Positions 44,227 to 53,614 of a stretch of DNA of 64,000 nucleotides are shown piece by piece. The notes beneath the pieces are model-generated. The model was not told the origin of the DNA. It saw only the letters and a list, made by a program, of their open reading frames with translations, and did no database searches. The DNA comes from CAZLRH01 sp964562015 (GTDB lineage Bacteria; Verrucomicrobiota; Verrucomicrobiia; Opitutales; JABDGR01): the NCBI GenBank assembly GCA_964562015.1, contig CAZLRH010000015.1, positions 10,925 to 74,924 of the forward strand. The letters run 5' to 3'. Positions within the stretch are counted from its first letter, which is position 1. The number at the start of each line of letters is the position of its first letter. The translations under genes and the position numbers were made by a program.

Positions 44227-45675
44227 ATGGCCTCCTCCAACCTCAACGCCCTCAACACCGCACTCGATGTTTCGCCACTGCGGCCCCTCCATTGGCGGAT
44301 CTGGGGCCTCTCGGCGATGGGCGTTTTTATTGACGGCTTTGATTTGTTCATCATCGGGGTAGCCCTGCCGCTGGTCATCAATCAGTACAAGCCAGGCAAT
44401 GTGCTCATCGGGTTGACGGTTGCGGCGGCGTCGCTGGGGGCCTTGGTGGGGGCATTGTTCGGCGGCATGATCACTGACCGCGTGGGCCGCAAGCCCATCT
44501 ATGTACTCGATATGCTGCTGGTGATTATTTTCTGCCTGGGATCGGCTTGTGCCTGGAACATGTGGAGCCTGGCCGCCATGCGCTTCCTGCTCGGCCTCGG
44601 GATCGGCGCGGATTATCCCCTCTGCGCCTCGTACATTTCTGAATTCATCCCGGCGCGACTGCGCGGACGCATGATTATCGCGGCGTTCAGCTTTCAAGCT
44701 TTCGGCATGCTGGCCGCCGCTGCCGTCGGCGCACTCGTCCTCAAGCTTGATCCCTCGATGGGTGATTGGCGCTGGATGCTGGGCCTGCCCGCGGCACCGG
44801 CCTTCGTCGTGCTGATCCTGCGCATGGGCCTGCCGGAAAGCGCGCGCTGGTACCTCGAGCACGGTCAGTTCAAAAAGGCCGCGCAAGTCGTCGGGCTCAT
44901 CGTGCCCGAGCAAAAGCCCCAACTGGTCTCGCTGATGGAAAAGGAGGCGCAGCATATCGTTGAAGTGGAGGAAAAAAAGCTCGGCTATGCCGACCTCTTT
45001 TCCAAAAAATTTCGCCGCCGCACCCTGCTGGCGACGGTCCCGTGGTTCCTGATGGATATTTCCACCTACGGGATTGGCATTTTCACGCCGTTGATTCTCA
45101 CGACCTTCCTCGCATCCCATGCGGGGGTGGACGGCGCCGCGACGGGCGCCATCGCCAGCGATTTTCGCGCGACGGAGGGCGCGGCCTTTGTGGACCTTTT
45201 TCTCATCCTTGGCTTCGTGCTCAATATTTGCCTGGTAGATCACTACGGTCGCATCCGGCTCCAAATCATCGGGTTTGCCGGGATGGCGGCGGGGTTGGTG
45301 CTGCTCTCCCTGGCGGGAGCCCGGCTGGAGGCCCAGCAAACGCCCAGCATGATCCTCGTGTTTCTCGGATTCATTCTTTTCAACGTGATGATGAACCTGG
45401 GCCCGAATGCCACCACGTTTATTCTGCCGGCGGAACTCTTTCCGACGCGCATCCGGGCGTCCGGCCACGGACTGGCCGCGGGCTGCGCCAAGCTCGGCGC
45501 CACGGTGGGCCTTTTCCTCCTGCCGATTTTTAAAGGGCGTTTTGGGCTCGTGGCCACGCTCGTCGGGCTGACGCTGGTGAGCCTGGCCGCGCTCATTGTC
45601 ACCGTGGCCACGCGCATCGAAACCGCCGGGCGCTCGCTGGAGGATTTGCACCCCGGCGAAGCGCAGGTGGACTAG
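44227..45675 (+). CDS. Major facilitator superfamily transporter (sugar porter/PHS-like)
   Basis: A 482-residue polytopic protein with about twelve hydrophobic segments and a central hydrophilic loop. GVFIDGFDLFIIGVALPLV contains the D-x-F-D element of the sugar-porter and phosphate:H+ symporter groups. GGMITDRVGRKPIYVLDML is the loop 2-3 motif, then LLGLGIGADYPLCASYISEF and GLPESARWYLEHG, with the P-E-S-x-R-W signature after helix 6. LPAELFPTRIRASGHGLAAG is the symmetrical motif after helix 10. The substrate may be a sugar, organic acid or phosphate; the sequence does not decide. It is 107 bp after the histidine kinase, which might control it. Confidence 0.9.
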   Translation: MASSNLNALNTALDVSPLRPLHWRIWGLSAMGVFIDGFDLFIIGVALPLVINQYKPGNVLIGLTVAAASLGALVGALFGGMITDRVGRKPIYVLDMLLVIIFCLGSACAWNMWSLAAMRFLLGLGIGADYPLCASYISEFIPARLRGRMIIAAFSFQAFGMLAAAAVGALVLKLDPSMGDWRWMLGLPAAPAFVVLILRMGLPESARWYLEHGQFKKAAQVVGLIVPEQKPQLVSLMEKEAQHIVEVEEKKLGYADLFSKKFRRRTLLATVPWFLMDISTYGIGIFTPLILTTFLASHAGVDGAATGAIASDFRATEGAAFVDLFLILGFVLNICLVDHYGRIRLQIIGFAGMAAGLVLLSLAGARLEAQQTPSMILVFLGFILFNVMMNLGPNATTFILPAELFPTRIRASGHGLAAGCAKLGATVGLFLLPIFKGRFGLVATLVGLTLVSLAALIVTVATRIETAGRSLEDLHPGEAQVD

Positions 45676-45704
45676 CATCGACGCAAAAAGCCTGATTCCC
45701 AGCG

Positions 45705-48128
45705 CTACTGCGCGCGCGGGGCGGCGGCCGGGGCCGTCACCGTGGCGGCGGGCCCATCTGTCGGGGTCGCATCGGTCTTGGAGGCCAGCGTGACAATCGA
45801 GGTCGGCAGCTTGGCGCGGTCTTGTTCGGCCACGAGCCAGTCGCTCATGATGCGCAGGCCTTCACGCAACTGGATGTCGAAATTAATCGGCGCTTCGGTG
45901 TCATCGTCATCGCCCGACAGTACTGCCGCCGCCGGTGAGGGCATCTTGTCGTCGGCCTTGGCGGTCTTGGATTTTTCGTCCTCCTGGGCCTTGGCGGCGT
46001 CGAGCAGGACATCGGTGCTCTTGAAATTGGCGGGCACCATGGCTTCGAGGCGTGCCTTCAGCTTGTCGCGGTAATCGATGTCGGCCAGGCGCTGGGCGAG
46101 GCGCTCTTTGTAATTGAGCGAGTACTCCTTTTGTTCCTGCCGCGCCTTTTCCCAGGTGATGCGGTCCTTGAGGAAGGAGAATTCGTCCAGCTTTCCCTGG
46201 CGGCTCATGCTGTCGTCGCGCAATTTGACGAGCAACGGATCATCCACCAGCGAGGCGCGCCACGGGCCGTCGCCTTTTAACGTGAGCGGCAAGGCCGGCA
46301 CGCTGTCCCAAACGAGCGCATGCTTCTGGTCGGCTTCGCCGATGGGCAAATAGTCAATGGTCGAGGGCAGCACGATGTCGGCGGCGACGCCTTTCGACTG
46401 GATGGAATTGCCGTCGGGCAGGTACCACTTCTGAATTGTCACCTTGGCCGCGCCTTTTTCGGACGGGTCAATGCGGTCAAAGTCATAAACGGCCTGCACG
46501 GTGCCTTTGCCGTGGGTGTTGTGGTCCCCGACCACGAGCGCGCGGTGGTAATCCTGGAGCGCGCCCGTCATGATCTCGGTGGCCGAAGCGCTCATCTTGG
46601 AAACGAGCAGCAACAACGGCCCGTCCCACGCCACGGCGGGATCGGTGTCGCTCAGGCGCTCAAGGCGGCCCAGCGTATCCCGCACCTGCAAGACCGGGCC
46701 CTGCGGAATGAACAAGCCGGTCAAATCAATGGCTTCATTGAGGAAGCCGCCGCCGTTGCGGCGCAGGTCCAGCACCAGGCCCTGGACGCCCGCGGCCTTC
46801 AATTTGCCGATCAATTCGCGCACATCGTCGGTCGTGCTGAAATTGCTGTCGCCGCCGCCTTTGCCATAGAAGGTGGGCAGGTCGATCACGCCGACGGGGA
46901 CGGTCTTGTCGCCCACGGGCACGTCGATAATTTGGGCCTTGGCCAGATTCGTGGTGAGTTTGATTTCCTCGCGCGTGAGGGTGACTTCCTTCTTCGCGCC
47001 CTGGTCGTTCGCCGGGATCAGCAAGAGCCGCACCTGGGTGTCCGCCGCGCCGCGAATCATGTTCACGGTCTTGCGCAGTTTCGCCCCCACGACATCGGCG
47101 ATGTCGCCCGTGGCCTGGCCGACGCCGACGATTTTGTCGCCGGGGTGGATTTGACCAGATTTGTCGGCCGGGCCGTTGGGCACCAATTCGTGCACGAGGC
47201 AGTAGCCGTCCTTCTCGCTCAACATGGCGCCGATGCCCACCAGGGAATTGCGCATGGCGATATCAAATTCCTCGAGGTAGTATTGCGAAAGAAAGCTGCT
47301 GTGCGGGTCATAGGCCTCGGCGAGGGTATTCAGAAACGTTTCCTGAACTTCGACGGCCTCGGTTTCCTGGCGCGAGTGCAGGTAGCTCTCATAACGCTTG
47401 CGGATTTCTGTCTTGGCCGCGGCAATTTTTTCCGCCGGTGTCTTCGGCTTGGCGTCGGCCGCAGGGGCCACTTTGGGCGTGATATCCGTGTCCGTTTTGA
47501 CCGCGGCCGGCTGGTCGCCCTTGGCGGGCGTCGCGGTCTTCTTGTTGGCGGCGTTGATGTCGCGGGTTTCCAAGGCCAGCAGTTCGTTGATCATTTCGAA
47601 CTTCAACTGTTTCTCCCAGAGCTTGTCGGCGTCTTCCATGTTGGCGGGCCAGGGCAAATCGGTGCGGTCAGGGCGGTAGGTTTCGGTGGTGGTCAGGTCG
47701 ATGTCACTTTCGAGGCGCTTGTTGATCCAGGCCACCCGGTCAGTGACGCGGTCGCGGTATTTTTGAAAGATGGCAAAGGCCGGGTGCAAATCGCCCTGCT
47801 CGCGCACGTCGCGGGCCAGCGTGGAGGCGTCCAGATCCTGAAAGTCCTTTACGTCGCTCTCCAGGAGGAAAAGGTGGAGCGGGTCGAGATCGCCCATGTA
47901 AGAGCGCAGCAAGTCCTTCTGGTCCAAATCGGCGAGGGCCTTTTGCAGGTAGTGGCCCTTTTCCATGAAAAAGACTGTCGAGCGCGTTTCGAGCGCCATC
48001 TTGGGCGTCTCATCCAACGACGGCAGCACCACGGGCGCGGTCGTCGGCGTCGAGTCGGCGGCCAACAAGGGAGCAATCAGGACGGTGGCCAGCAGGCCGC
48101 TATAAAGTGATTTGGATATGAATTTCAT
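45705..48128 (-). CDS. Carboxy-terminal processing protease, S41A family (Prc/Tsp-like)
   Basis: Periplasmic serine protease that trims or degrades proteins from their C termini. ATG at 48128 (MKFISKSLYSGLLATVLIAPLLA) gives a clear signal peptide, so the reading frame upstream of it is not used. 807 residues, long as in Prc of proteobacteria. Residues about 45-280 are the N-terminal helical region with a Pro/Ala/Lys-rich insert around 200-225. A PDZ domain lies about 285-375 (GIGAMLSEKDGYCLVHELVPNG starts it). The S41 core has LVLDLRRNGGGFLNEAI, and the catalytic Ser in KMSASATEIMTGAL near 514 with Lys in HGKGTVQ near 539, the 25-residue spacing of E. coli Prc. The acidic C-terminal tail is low complexity. 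Confidence 0.95.
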   Translation of the reverse strand: MKFISKSLYSGLLATVLIAPLLAADSTPTTAPVVLPSLDETPKMALETRSTVFFMEKGHYLQKALADLDQKDLLRSYMGDLDPLHLFLLESDVKDFQDLDASTLARDVREQGDLHPAFAIFQKYRDRVTDRVAWINKRLESDIDLTTTETYRPDRTDLPWPANMEDADKLWEKQLKFEMINELLALETRDINAANKKTATPAKGDQPAAVKTDTDITPKVAPAADAKPKTPAEKIAAAKTEIRKRYESYLHSRQETEAVEVQETFLNTLAEAYDPHSSFLSQYYLEEFDIAMRNSLVGIGAMLSEKDGYCLVHELVPNGPADKSGQIHPGDKIVGVGQATGDIADVVGAKLRKTVNMIRGAADTQVRLLLIPANDQGAKKEVTLTREEIKLTTNLAKAQIIDVPVGDKTVPVGVIDLPTFYGKGGGDSNFSTTDDVRELIGKLKAAGVQGLVLDLRRNGGGFLNEAIDLTGLFIPQGPVLQVRDTLGRLERLSDTDPAVAWDGPLLLLVSKMSASATEIMTGALQDYHRALVVGDHNTHGKGTVQAVYDFDRIDPSEKGAAKVTIQKWYLPDGNSIQSKGVAADIVLPSTIDYLPIGEADQKHALVWDSVPALPLTLKGDGPWRASLVDDPLLVKLRDDSMSRQGKLDEFSFLKDRITWEKARQEQKEYSLNYKERLAQRLADIDYRDKLKARLEAMVPANFKSTDVLLDAAKAQEDEKSKTAKADDKMPSPAAAVLSGDDDDTEAPINFDIQLREGLRIMSDWLVAEQDRAKLPTSIVTLASKTDATPTDGPAATVTAPAAAPRAQ

Positions 48129-48357
48129 TCGGCATTTCTGAGGGGTTGAGGTTGTTTGACACTGTACACTACTGTTACAAGTATGTCGAACCCCAAGTAC
48201 GGCCACCTATTCCGCGCTTCCCATGGGGCCGGTGTAAAAGATAGGTCATGGGCGGGTCGGACTGGCTGTGAGTACCGTCCACCCGACCCAAATTTAAACC
48301 CCGTGAGCAGTCCGATGTTCCTTGTTCCGCTTGGCGAAGATTGCGCCGGGATTGCGG
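48129..48357. promoter_or_regulatory. 229-bp upstream region of the Prc-like protease gene
   Basis: This gap lies between the end of the arabinofuranosidase gene and the start of the protease gene, both on the minus strand. The part next to the protease start is less GC-rich and contains interlocking GACACTGTACAC-like half-dyads around 48157-48175. I could not fix a -35/-10 pair. The rest shows nothing recognisable. Confidence 0.3.
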
Positions 48358-51096
48358 TTACGCATCCCGCAACCAAACGATGGAGCGACCGCCGCGGTTG
48401 AGCCGGGCGTAGTTAGGAATCGCCACGAGCGGGCTGCCGTCGGCAAAGACCCCGTTGATAACGCGCACGCCGCCGAGCAAATCCGGCTGCCACTCGGTGG
48501 TCAGCGGCGTGTCCTGGGTCAACACCCTGTCCACACTGCCATCCACGCTCTCGATATTATAAAGCAACGGGCCGTAACGCAGGGCCACCCGGTTCGTGTC
48601 GGCCGCGACGCGGCGGTCCGCCTTCACGCGCTGCACCGGCATGGGCAGGACCAGGTCAATTTTGTCCCCCGCCCGCCAGGTACGGGTGATGACCGCGTAA
48701 CCGTTTTGCAACTCCGTTTTGATGCTTTGGCCATTGACGGCGAGCGACGTGAGTCCGCCAGTGGCGGGCGCCGTCGGATATAGCGCACTGACGTTGCGGC
48801 TGGGCACGCGGACCCGCAAGGTGAATTCCTTCGCGACCGCCGGGTTGATCGTCATGGCAACCGCGCCGCTCCAGGGATAATCGGTCTTTTGCACCACTTG
48901 CACGTCCGTCCCTGCCACACCGCCGATGTTTACGGTGCCGCCGACAAACAGATTCACCACCAAGCCGTCCGGGCTTTTGGCGTACATCCATGTGGGGGCC
49001 ATCAAGAGCACGCGGGGAAAATTTCCGACACAGCATGGGCAACTGTGCCAGGCGTAACGCGCGTTGCCGCGGCCGGGCATGGCCCCATTGCGCCCCTGAT
49101 CATCGAGCGGGTTGGTGTAGTTGTAGAATTGGCCCGTGAGGTCAAAATCGCCCAAGATGGCGTTATAATACGTGTCCTCAATCAAGTCCGCGAATTTGGC
49201 GTCCTGATAGGTGAGGTTCAGCTTGTGCTGGAGAAACAGCACTCCGCAATTGGAACAGGATTCGCAATAGGCGTTGTTGCGCAGGGAGAAGTCCTTGCCG
49301 AAGCCTTCGGAGGTTTCACCGCTGCCGATGCCACCGGTGATGTAGTATTTTCTATTAACCATGTCGTCCCACAGCGACAGCACGGCGCTCTGGTAATCGG
49401 GGTCGTGCGTCTCGAGCGCGATGTCCGCCATGCCGGAATACAGGTAAGTGGCGCGCACGGCGTGGCCCACGGCTTCGTATTGCTGAATGACGGGCAGGTG
49501 CGTCTGGTCGTATTCCGTGCCGCCGCCCTGGCCTCGGCAATCGAGGAGCCATTGGGCCAGTTGGATGTAATTATCGCCTTTCCCGCCCCCTTCGTGGTCA
49601 TTGACAAAACGGCCGAAGCGCACCAGCGCCTGTTCCATTTCCTCATGGCCGTCATACCACGGCTTTTTCGGCGCCGGACCGAGGTTGGCCACCCAGCAGT
49701 CGGCCAGCTTTTTGGCGGCCTCGTACAACCGCGCATCCTGCTTGCCGGTCATTTGGAAATGCGCAATCGCGGCCTCGAGAAAATAACCGGCCGTGTAGCC
49801 CTCGTGCTCGGTGCGGGTGCGCGGGTCCCAGTGATTGCCACCGTTAAGGGTGAAACGCGTCTGCAAATACCCGTCGGCTTCCTGGGCGGCCAGGATGAGG
49901 GGAATCCATTCGTCGAGTTTTGCCCGCATGGACGACTGCGCCGCGAGAATGTCGGCATCCCCTTGCGCATCCGCCAAAAGCGCCACCGCCATCGACTCCA
50001 CGAGATTATGCACGTAGGCGTTGGCAAACGGATATCCAACATGGCGGCCGGCCGGCCGGCCCGCGAGTTTGTGGCCCGCCTGAATGAAATTATTGATGCC
50101 GCCTTGGGCCAGATTCAGGTCGGAGAGCTGCTCCAGGCAGTGTGGAATCCAGGCCGTGATGAGGGTCTTCAGGCGGCCATTCAGCACCGGACTATCGATT
50201 TTGTACTCTTGCAAATAAACCGGCTCCCAGCGGACGGCTGGCGGTGCCTCCACCACGCGAACGCTGAGCGAATCGGCCGAGATGAGACTGCCTTCACCCG
50301 CTTGCAGCTTTAATACATAATCGCCGGCGGTGGAAAACCGGGCCGTGGTGACCGGCTCATGGGCGTTGGCAAACGTAACGGTTCCGGGACCGGAGACTTT
50401 GGTCCATATCAGTGACGAGGCCGCCGCCGGCCCGTCGGTCAACGTCTTCACTTTGCCCGCCAAATACGTCTGGCCGCCAATCACCACGCTGCGGTTAAGG
50501 CCCGCAATCACGGTGGGTGGAAACACCGGAGATTTCCCCGAGTCGATGACGCGGTATTCGATGACGCCAGTCGCGATGCCGGTATCCGTGGCGGCGCCGT
50601 TGGCCACGATTTCCAGCCGCAGGCGCGTGGTCGTTACTTCGTCAAAAGTCGTGATGTTGAATTGATTGCCGTTCAAGCCCAGGCCGAGTGCGTTGAGGAC
50701 CGGCACATACTGTGCGCCGTCCCAGTAAAGGATGCGATAAGAACTAGGGAAACCGATGCCCCGACCGTCATTCCACCAATATACTTCGACTTGATTGGTG
50801 CTGATGGGCTGGCTCCAAGTGTAATCCACCCATTGGGTGCCGGTCCGATTCCAGTTGCCATACGTGCCGTGGCTGGTATCGCGCGAATTACGCGGGGTAA
50901 AGCCGTCATTAAGCGCGGCGAGCGTGGTGTCGCCGGAAACGTAGGAACTGGAGGGCGTGGCCGCCAACGCGAGATTCGCTCGTGCAACCGGCGTCTCCGC
51001 CGCGAGGAGGGTCGTCCAACGAGGCAAAAGAGTGGCGCCGCCGAACAACGCCGCACCTTTAAGAATTTCACGGCGACTGGGAGGACGGAATTTCAT
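48358..51096 (-). CDS. GH127 beta-L-arabinofuranosidase with discoidin-like domain, Tat-exported
   Basis: A 912-residue protein read from ATG 51096; a start at 51123 is also open. The N terminus carries a twin-arginine signal (PSRREILKGAALFGGATLL). Residues about 40-185 look like an F5/8 type C (discoidin) carbohydrate-binding domain (LNDGFTPRNSRDTSHGTYG, QWVDYTWSQPISTNQVEVYWW). A beta-sandwich linker follows to about 300. The rest is the GH127 (alpha/alpha)6 barrel. Its metal/nucleophile residues are visible: E-S-C in AYCESCSNCG near residue 610, and the Cys pair in HSCPCCVGNFPR near 685, matching the Glu-Cys-Cys-Cys site of HypBA1. It would release L-arabinose from plant arabinan or extensin-type glycans, consistent with the pectin enzymes at the left edge. 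Confidence 0.9.
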   Translation of the reverse strand: MKFRPPSRREILKGAALFGGATLLPRWTTLLAAETPVARANLALAATPSSSYVSGDTTLAALNDGFTPRNSRDTSHGTYGNWNRTGTQWVDYTWSQPISTNQVEVYWWNDGRGIGFPSSYRILYWDGAQYVPVLNALGLGLNGNQFNITTFDEVTTTRLRLEIVANGAATDTGIATGVIEYRVIDSGKSPVFPPTVIAGLNRSVVIGGQTYLAGKVKTLTDGPAAASSLIWTKVSGPGTVTFANAHEPVTTARFSTAGDYVLKLQAGEGSLISADSLSVRVVEAPPAVRWEPVYLQEYKIDSPVLNGRLKTLITAWIPHCLEQLSDLNLAQGGINNFIQAGHKLAGRPAGRHVGYPFANAYVHNLVESMAVALLADAQGDADILAAQSSMRAKLDEWIPLILAAQEADGYLQTRFTLNGGNHWDPRTRTEHEGYTAGYFLEAAIAHFQMTGKQDARLYEAAKKLADCWVANLGPAPKKPWYDGHEEMEQALVRFGRFVNDHEGGGKGDNYIQLAQWLLDCRGQGGGTEYDQTHLPVIQQYEAVGHAVRATYLYSGMADIALETHDPDYQSAVLSLWDDMVNRKYYITGGIGSGETSEGFGKDFSLRNNAYCESCSNCGVLFLQHKLNLTYQDAKFADLIEDTYYNAILGDFDLTGQFYNYTNPLDDQGRNGAMPGRGNARYAWHSCPCCVGNFPRVLLMAPTWMYAKSPDGLVVNLFVGGTVNIGGVAGTDVQVVQKTDYPWSGAVAMTINPAVAKEFTLRVRVPSRNVSALYPTAPATGGLTSLAVNGQSIKTELQNGYAVITRTWRAGDKIDLVLPMPVQRVKADRRVAADTNRVALRYGPLLYNIESVDGSVDRVLTQDTPLTTEWQPDLLGGVRVINGVFADGSPLVAIPNYARLNRGGRSIVWLRDA

Positions 51097-51192
51097 TGGG
51101 GGATTCAATGAAGCTGGAAACAAAATGACGCTCTACGCCCAACCAACCGCGGGGTTAAGAAATTGTCGCGAATGAAAAACTTCCGTCAACCC

Positions 51193-52392
51193 CTATTGCA
51201 GCTTTTGCGCTGGCGGGTGCGATAATGTAAGCGTCAGCTTGTTGCCGCCGGAATCCCACACGATAATGGGCTCGTCCACCTGCAAGAGCGCAGTCGACGA
51301 GGTGCCCAGCCGCTGATAAGTCACTCCCGCTTGTGTGGCGGATTGCTGGGTCGTGCTGGGAAACATCCACTCGAAATTATAGGCGACCTGATAGCCGCCG
51401 CGCTTCGGCAGTATCGTTCCGCTGACGGTGACTTTATGCAGGCTGTTCGGAATTTGGGCGGTGATGTTGAAATCAGGGCCGGGCCCGGTCCAAGTCTGAT
51501 TGATTGGCACTCCCGCCACAAAGGCACCCTTGACGACCAAGGTGAGCAGATGACTCTGAACCTGCGGCAGGGCTTGATGCTGCCACCAGCCGGCTGCCCA
51601 CAATCCGCCGATTCCGAATAAAAAAATGGCCGTCACCCCCGCAACCCACCGGGCTGGCGTCGTCCAGCAAAGCCGCACCAACCAACCTACCCAGCCGACT
51701 TTGCCAACTGCGGCCAAGGCTACGCCACTGACCGAGTGCGCCAAGCCGGAAGGTGCGATGGTCGTCGCATGGGCCCCCAGAGTCGACGCCAGCACTGCGG
51801 CCGTAGTTACCACGCCGCGGCGGGAAAAATATCCACGCAGTTTTTCGAGGGCCCGGCTGACGCGTTTTTGCGCGCCGTCGTCGCTCAAGGCCAGTGCCGC
51901 GCCGACTTCGCGCAAGCTCTTCCCCTCAAAAAACCGGAGCACCACCGCGTCCTGCTCCGCCGGCTTGAGCGCGCGCATTGCCTCATCCAACAACGGCGCC
52001 AGGGACGACCAGTCCACCGTTGACCGCTCATTATTTTCGGACTCCTTCATGGCCGCGCCTTCCCATTCGCGCCGCCGCATTTCACTTCGTAGCGCGCTGA
52101 CGGCGAGTCCGCATGTGACCCGATAAATCCAACCCGGCAAGGCGTTGCCCTCGCGTATGGTCCAAGCCTTGCGCGCGAGCTGAATGAAAACCTTCTGCGC
52201 CACATCCTGCGCCAATTGCCGGTCGCCCACCAACCGCAACGCCGTGCCGAAAGCCAAACCGACGTGCCGGTGGGCAAGTTCGGCAAAGGCCATTTCTGAC
52301 TGGTGCTCGACATAGTGGCGCAACAGCTCGCGGTCGTCCGAGGAGTGGGCCGCCGGACTCGTGGCTGTAAAATTGGTTTGCTCGACGATCAT
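51193..52392 (-). CDS. ECF-like RNA polymerase sigma factor with a transmembrane segment and extracytoplasmic domain
   Basis: A 399-residue protein. Residues 20-95 are sigma region 2 (FAELAHRHVGLAFGTALRLVG, DRQLAQDVAQKVFIQLARKA), and about 130-190 are region 4 (LKPAEQDAVVLRFFEGKSLR, EVGAALALSDDGAQKRVSRA). After an Ala/Thr-rich stretch comes a membrane segment (VAGVTAIFLFGIGGLWAAGWW) near 250-272. The remaining 125 residues are a beta-rich domain starting HLLTLVVKGAFVAGVPINQTW and ending IVWDSGGNKLTLTLSHPP. The fusion lets the sigma factor stay membrane-bound and sense the periplasm without a separate anti-sigma. The two genes before it in the same direction encode secreted proteins that repeat this last domain. 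The sigma is the third gene of the unit; gaps are 18 bp each. Confidence 0.9.
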   Translation of the reverse strand: MIVEQTNFTATSPAAHSSDDRELLRHYVEHQSEMAFAELAHRHVGLAFGTALRLVGDRQLAQDVAQKVFIQLARKAWTIREGNALPGWIYRVTCGLAVSALRSEMRRREWEGAAMKESENNERSTVDWSSLAPLLDEAMRALKPAEQDAVVLRFFEGKSLREVGAALALSDDGAQKRVSRALEKLRGYFSRRGVVTTAAVLASTLGAHATTIAPSGLAHSVSGVALAAVGKVGWVGWLVRLCWTTPARWVAGVTAIFLFGIGGLWAAGWWQHQALPQVQSHLLTLVVKGAFVAGVPINQTWTGPGPDFNITAQIPNSLHKVTVSGTILPKRGGYQVAYNFEWMFPSTTQQSATQAGVTYQRLGTSSTALLQVDEPIIVWDSGGNKLTLTLSHPPAQKLQ

Positions 52393-52410
52393 CGCCCTAC
52401 GGGCCGGTGC

Positions 52411-52890
52411 TCAAGATTTTGGCTTCTTCGTTAGCGTCAGGATAATCTTTTTGCCGTCGCGATCCAGCACGGTAAGCGGCTCGCCCACCTTGAGAATCGC
52501 GGTGGAGTTCAGGGCGAGATTTAGCACGGTGCGTGAGGCCGCCCCGCCGGGCCGCGGCAAAGCCACATCAAATACGAGTTGGCCGGACAGCGTGTAAGTC
52601 AGCCGGAAACGGTTTGATTCCTCCTCAATCGTGCCTTCGAAACGGAGCAGATTGCCCTCTTTGCTGGCGCCCGTGACCAGCGTGCTCGCCGCTAAATTTG
52701 GACCGGTGCCCGACCACGTGAAATCCACCAGGAGGTCAGTCATCAGCACTCCTTTAACTGAGAGGGAAACATTTTCCTTGAGGGGCGGCATCGGTGGCAC
52801 CTCGCCCTCCGCCGCTCTCGTGGCCTGCGCGCACAACACACTTAGCGCCAGCACCGCGGCGACCGCCATCATCGGGTATCGGGCTTTCAT
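52411..52890 (-). CDS. Secreted protein homologous to the extracytoplasmic domain of the adjacent sigma factor (B)
   Basis: A 159-residue protein from ATG 52890 with a signal peptide (YPMMAVAAVLALSVLCAQA, cleavage near ATRAAEG). The mature part starts with ENVSLSVKGVLMTDLLVDFTW, includes TWSGTGPNLAASTLV, and ends with LNSTAILKVGEPLTVLDRDGKKIILTLTKK. These align with the sigma factor tail (LTLVVKGAFVAGVPINQTWTG; STALLQVDEPIIVWDSGGNK). So it is a free copy of the sensor domain. It may compete for or present a ligand to the sigma factor, or be a structural partner; this is inference. It lies 18 bp before the sigma gene. Confidence 0.8.
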   Translation of the reverse strand: MKARYPMMAVAAVLALSVLCAQATRAAEGEVPPMPPLKENVSLSVKGVLMTDLLVDFTWSGTGPNLAASTLVTGASKEGNLLRFEGTIEEESNRFRLTYTLSGQLVFDVALPRPGGAASRTVLNLALNSTAILKVGEPLTVLDRDGKKIILTLTKKPKS

Positions 52891-52908
52891 GTGCGGCAGA
52901 TTTGGCGG

Positions 52909-53487
52909 CTACGGCTTCGAGAGGGAGAGGGTCAGATTCTGGCCGTCGGAGTTCGTGGAAGTTGCCACCGTCTGGCCGATCTTCAACAACACCGAGGAAT
53001 TGAGCCCGAGATTTCGGTAGGTAACCGTGGCAAATTGGCCTCCGCCGCCCCCACTCCGGCTCGCACTCACAATGGGTCGTTGGATGCTGCAGTTATAATC
53101 AATACGATAGGCGCCGTTTTCCGTCGTGATGGTGGCGCCAAAATGGCCGACAATGGGCTCCTTGTTGCCATTGATCTCCGTCTCCGAGACGATGTATTCC
53201 ATCTCAAAATGCGGCCCGGCGCTGGTGCAGCTCAATTCCACCGGAATGCCCGTGGCGAGATTGCCCGAGACTTTGAGGGTGACATTTTCCGGCAACCGCG
53301 TGCCCTCGGCTGAGGGAGTGCGACTCGCGGAGGCGGGATTCGCATTGGCGGCCGCGGCGCCACGGCCACCGCTGATGCCTTGGGTGGGCGACGTGGCGGG
53401 AGCCGCGGCTGGGGCTTCTTGGGCTGCCGTCATGTTGAGGGAGGCGGATAAAATCGCCCAGGTGGCAAGGATGGAAATCGTTTTCAT
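52909..53487 (-). CDS. Secreted protein homologous to the extracytoplasmic domain of the adjacent sigma factor (A)
   Basis: A 192-residue protein from ATG 53487; the longer open frame upstream lacks a signal and is not used. MKTISILATWAILSASLNMTAAQE is an N-terminal signal split at about residue 22. A 45-residue Ala/Ser/Pro-rich low-complexity linker follows. The domain begins LPENVTLKVSGNLATGIPVEL, then CTSAGPHFEMEYIVSE, and ends LGLNSSVLLKIGQTVATSTN and QNLTLSLSKP. The pattern of start, middle glycine motif (T/S-G-P) and end is the same as in its two downstream neighbours. It has two cysteines that could form a disulfide (SCTSAG and YNCSIQ). It is the first gene of the unit and 127 bp from the divergent ABC exporter. 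Confidence 0.8.
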   Translation of the reverse strand: MKTISILATWAILSASLNMTAAQEAPAAAPATSPTQGISGGRGAAAANANPASASRTPSAEGTRLPENVTLKVSGNLATGIPVELSCTSAGPHFEMEYIVSETEINGNKEPIVGHFGATITTENGAYRIDYNCSIQRPIVSASRSGGGGGQFATVTYRNLGLNSSVLLKIGQTVATSTNSDGQNLTLSLSKP

Positions 53488-53614
53488 AAGGTTTGGAATT
53501 TGGTGAGTTACAGGAATAAGTCGCCAGCGGTTTGCGAAATCCGCCAAAAATCTAAACTCACTCCCGGTCACCTGCAACTTGCAACCGGCGGCTTTTTGCC
53601 TTCATTGTGCATCC

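Noticed and set aside
46320..48110. 596-codon open frame on the plus strand opposite the S41 protease
   Set aside because: Composition is dominated by Gly, Val, Ala, Gln and His with no domain. The minus strand has signal peptide, PDZ and catalytic Ser/Lys.
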